The translations under genes were made by a program, and so were the position numbers. This document shows positions 63,476-64,000 of a DNA stretch of 64,000 nucleotides, piece by piece. The notes beneath the pieces are model-generated. The model searched no databases and was not told the origin of the DNA. It saw only the letters and a program-made list of their open reading frames with translations. Source of the DNA: Huiozyma naganishii CBS 8797 (lineage: Eukaryota > Ascomycota > Saccharomycetes > Saccharomycetales > Saccharomycetaceae). The first letter of the stretch is position 1. Every line of letters starts with the position of its first letter. The stretch is taken from contig NC_035928.1 of NCBI RefSeq assembly GCF_000348985.1, positions 682,001-746,000 of the forward strand. Reading direction: 5' to 3'.

Positions 63476-64000
63476 TTAGAACGAGTCGTTGGTTATTTCA
63501 GCTGGGAGGATGTTTCGCGGGACTTGTCTGCCCGTAGGAGATGGGTCCTCATCGTCATCCTCATCGGGAGCTATACTGAAGGAATCGACCATACGGAATA
63601 TATCGCTTCTGTCCATGGCTTTGCCGTCGAAACTGAGATCGAAGCTGTCGTTGTGGCCCCCTCCGCTGGCCACTTGGTCCACTGGTCTCTTTGACCCAGT
63701 GACATTCTTCTCCTCCACTTGTCGCGGTTCGACAGTTTCTGTAGGTCGGTCTGCCCCCTTGACTAGTTCCATGTTTTGCAAGTCCGATAGAGTGTAAACG
63801 GGCCTCTTCCCAGCAAAGAGCAGCAACGGTTCGCCCCGTATAGAGCTTGTTTTGCTCACAAACAAAGAATTGAGAGCCGTGGTACGCTGCTTCGTGTGGC
63901 GTTCCAACGGTCTCAGCAACTTGACGCAGTTTCCGCTGTTGCCCGGTTTCGACTGCCGCTTGACAGAGGCAACGAGAGGTCTTAACTTCCCATCGGCGCC
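63476..64000 (-). CDS. YML119W-like protein, C-terminal part
   Basis: 175 C-terminal residues; the frame is open to the window end and lacks its start. The sequence is hydrophilic, with FVSKTSSIRGEPLLLFAGKRPVYTL, an acidic DEDDDEDPSP patch, and a short QVPRNILPAEIT segment near the C-terminus. I see no catalytic motif. The assignment rests on place: in S. cerevisiae YML119W follows NGL3 (YML118W) in the same orientation. YML119W is an uncharacterised probable Cdc28 substrate. Similarity needs checking with the full protein. Confidence 0.6.
   Translation of the reverse strand, partial: GADGKLRPLVASVKRQSKPGNSGNCVKLLRPLERHTKQRTTALNSLFVSKTSSIRGEPLLLFAGKRPVYTLSDLQNMELVKGADRPTETVEPRQVEEKNVTGSKRPVDQVASGGGHNDSFDLSFDGKAMDRSDIFRMVDSFSIAPDEDDDEDPSPTGRQVPRNILPAEITNDSF

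Overview
This window is nuclear DNA of a budding yeast in the Saccharomycetaceae. Most genes are intron-less and densely packed, and nearly every long reading frame is recognisable as a Saccharomyces cerevisiae orthologue in conserved order and orientation. Control elements are also of yeast type: a TACTAAC branch point, TATA boxes, STREs, PAC/RRPE, Rap1-, Tbf1-, Cbf1- and Reb1-type motifs. The lineage looks post-whole-genome-duplication. Long runs match single S. cerevisiae tracks (YOR306-YOR319, then YML100-YML119 inverted) without the sister-track YMR24x-28x genes, except MRPL33. It is not a close Saccharomyces relative; a Kazachstania/Naumovozyma/Nakaseomyces-type genome is my guess, not shown. 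Base composition varies: a strongly GC-rich patch covers about 19.4-20.3 kb, while the NUP188-MDM1 region is AT-rich.

Layout. 1-20 kb is the YOR-like block: MCH5 (cut by the window start), SLY41, SNU66, NOP58, DGK1, RPL20 (one intron), SPS4, SFG1, COT1/ZRC1, FAA1, HSH49. 20.3-22.9 kb is a YOL052-054-like block: a DDR2/HOR7-type stress gene, AIM39, PSH1. 23-54 kb is the YML100-YML116-like block: TSL1, CUE4, CAC2, an H/ACA snoRNA (snR85 type), NUP188, MDM1, SEC65, URA5, a YML108W homologue, ZDS2, COQ5, CTK3, DAT1, TAF8, VAN1, ATR1. 54.8-64 kb holds NAB6, a frameshifted DUP240/COS-family gene, an Old Yellow Enzyme, an NGL nuclease, MRPL33 and a YML119W-like gene cut by the window end.

Functions are typical core eukaryotic ones: splicing (SNU66, HSH49), ribosome biogenesis (NOP58, snR85, RPL20), chromatin and transcription (CAC2, PSH1, TAF8, CTK3, DAT1), nuclear pore (NUP188), lipid and metal metabolism (DGK1, FAA1, MDM1, COT1), stress and trehalose (DDR2/HOR7, TSL1), mannan synthesis (VAN1), pyrimidine and ubiquinone synthesis (URA5, COQ5).

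The most notable non-coding content is three dense arrays of the Tbf1-type motif ARCCCTAA in the COT1/FAA1, CAC2/snR85 and DAT1/TAF8 divergent promoters. Next is a snoRNA whose second pocket can pair with 18S rRNA around U1181. I also note an RPL20 intron that splits the ATG after its first base, a long-range inverted repeat plus four CACGTG boxes before snR85, and a DUP-family gene apparently broken by a 2-bp TA slip. I saw no tRNA, transposon, LTR or convincing centromere.
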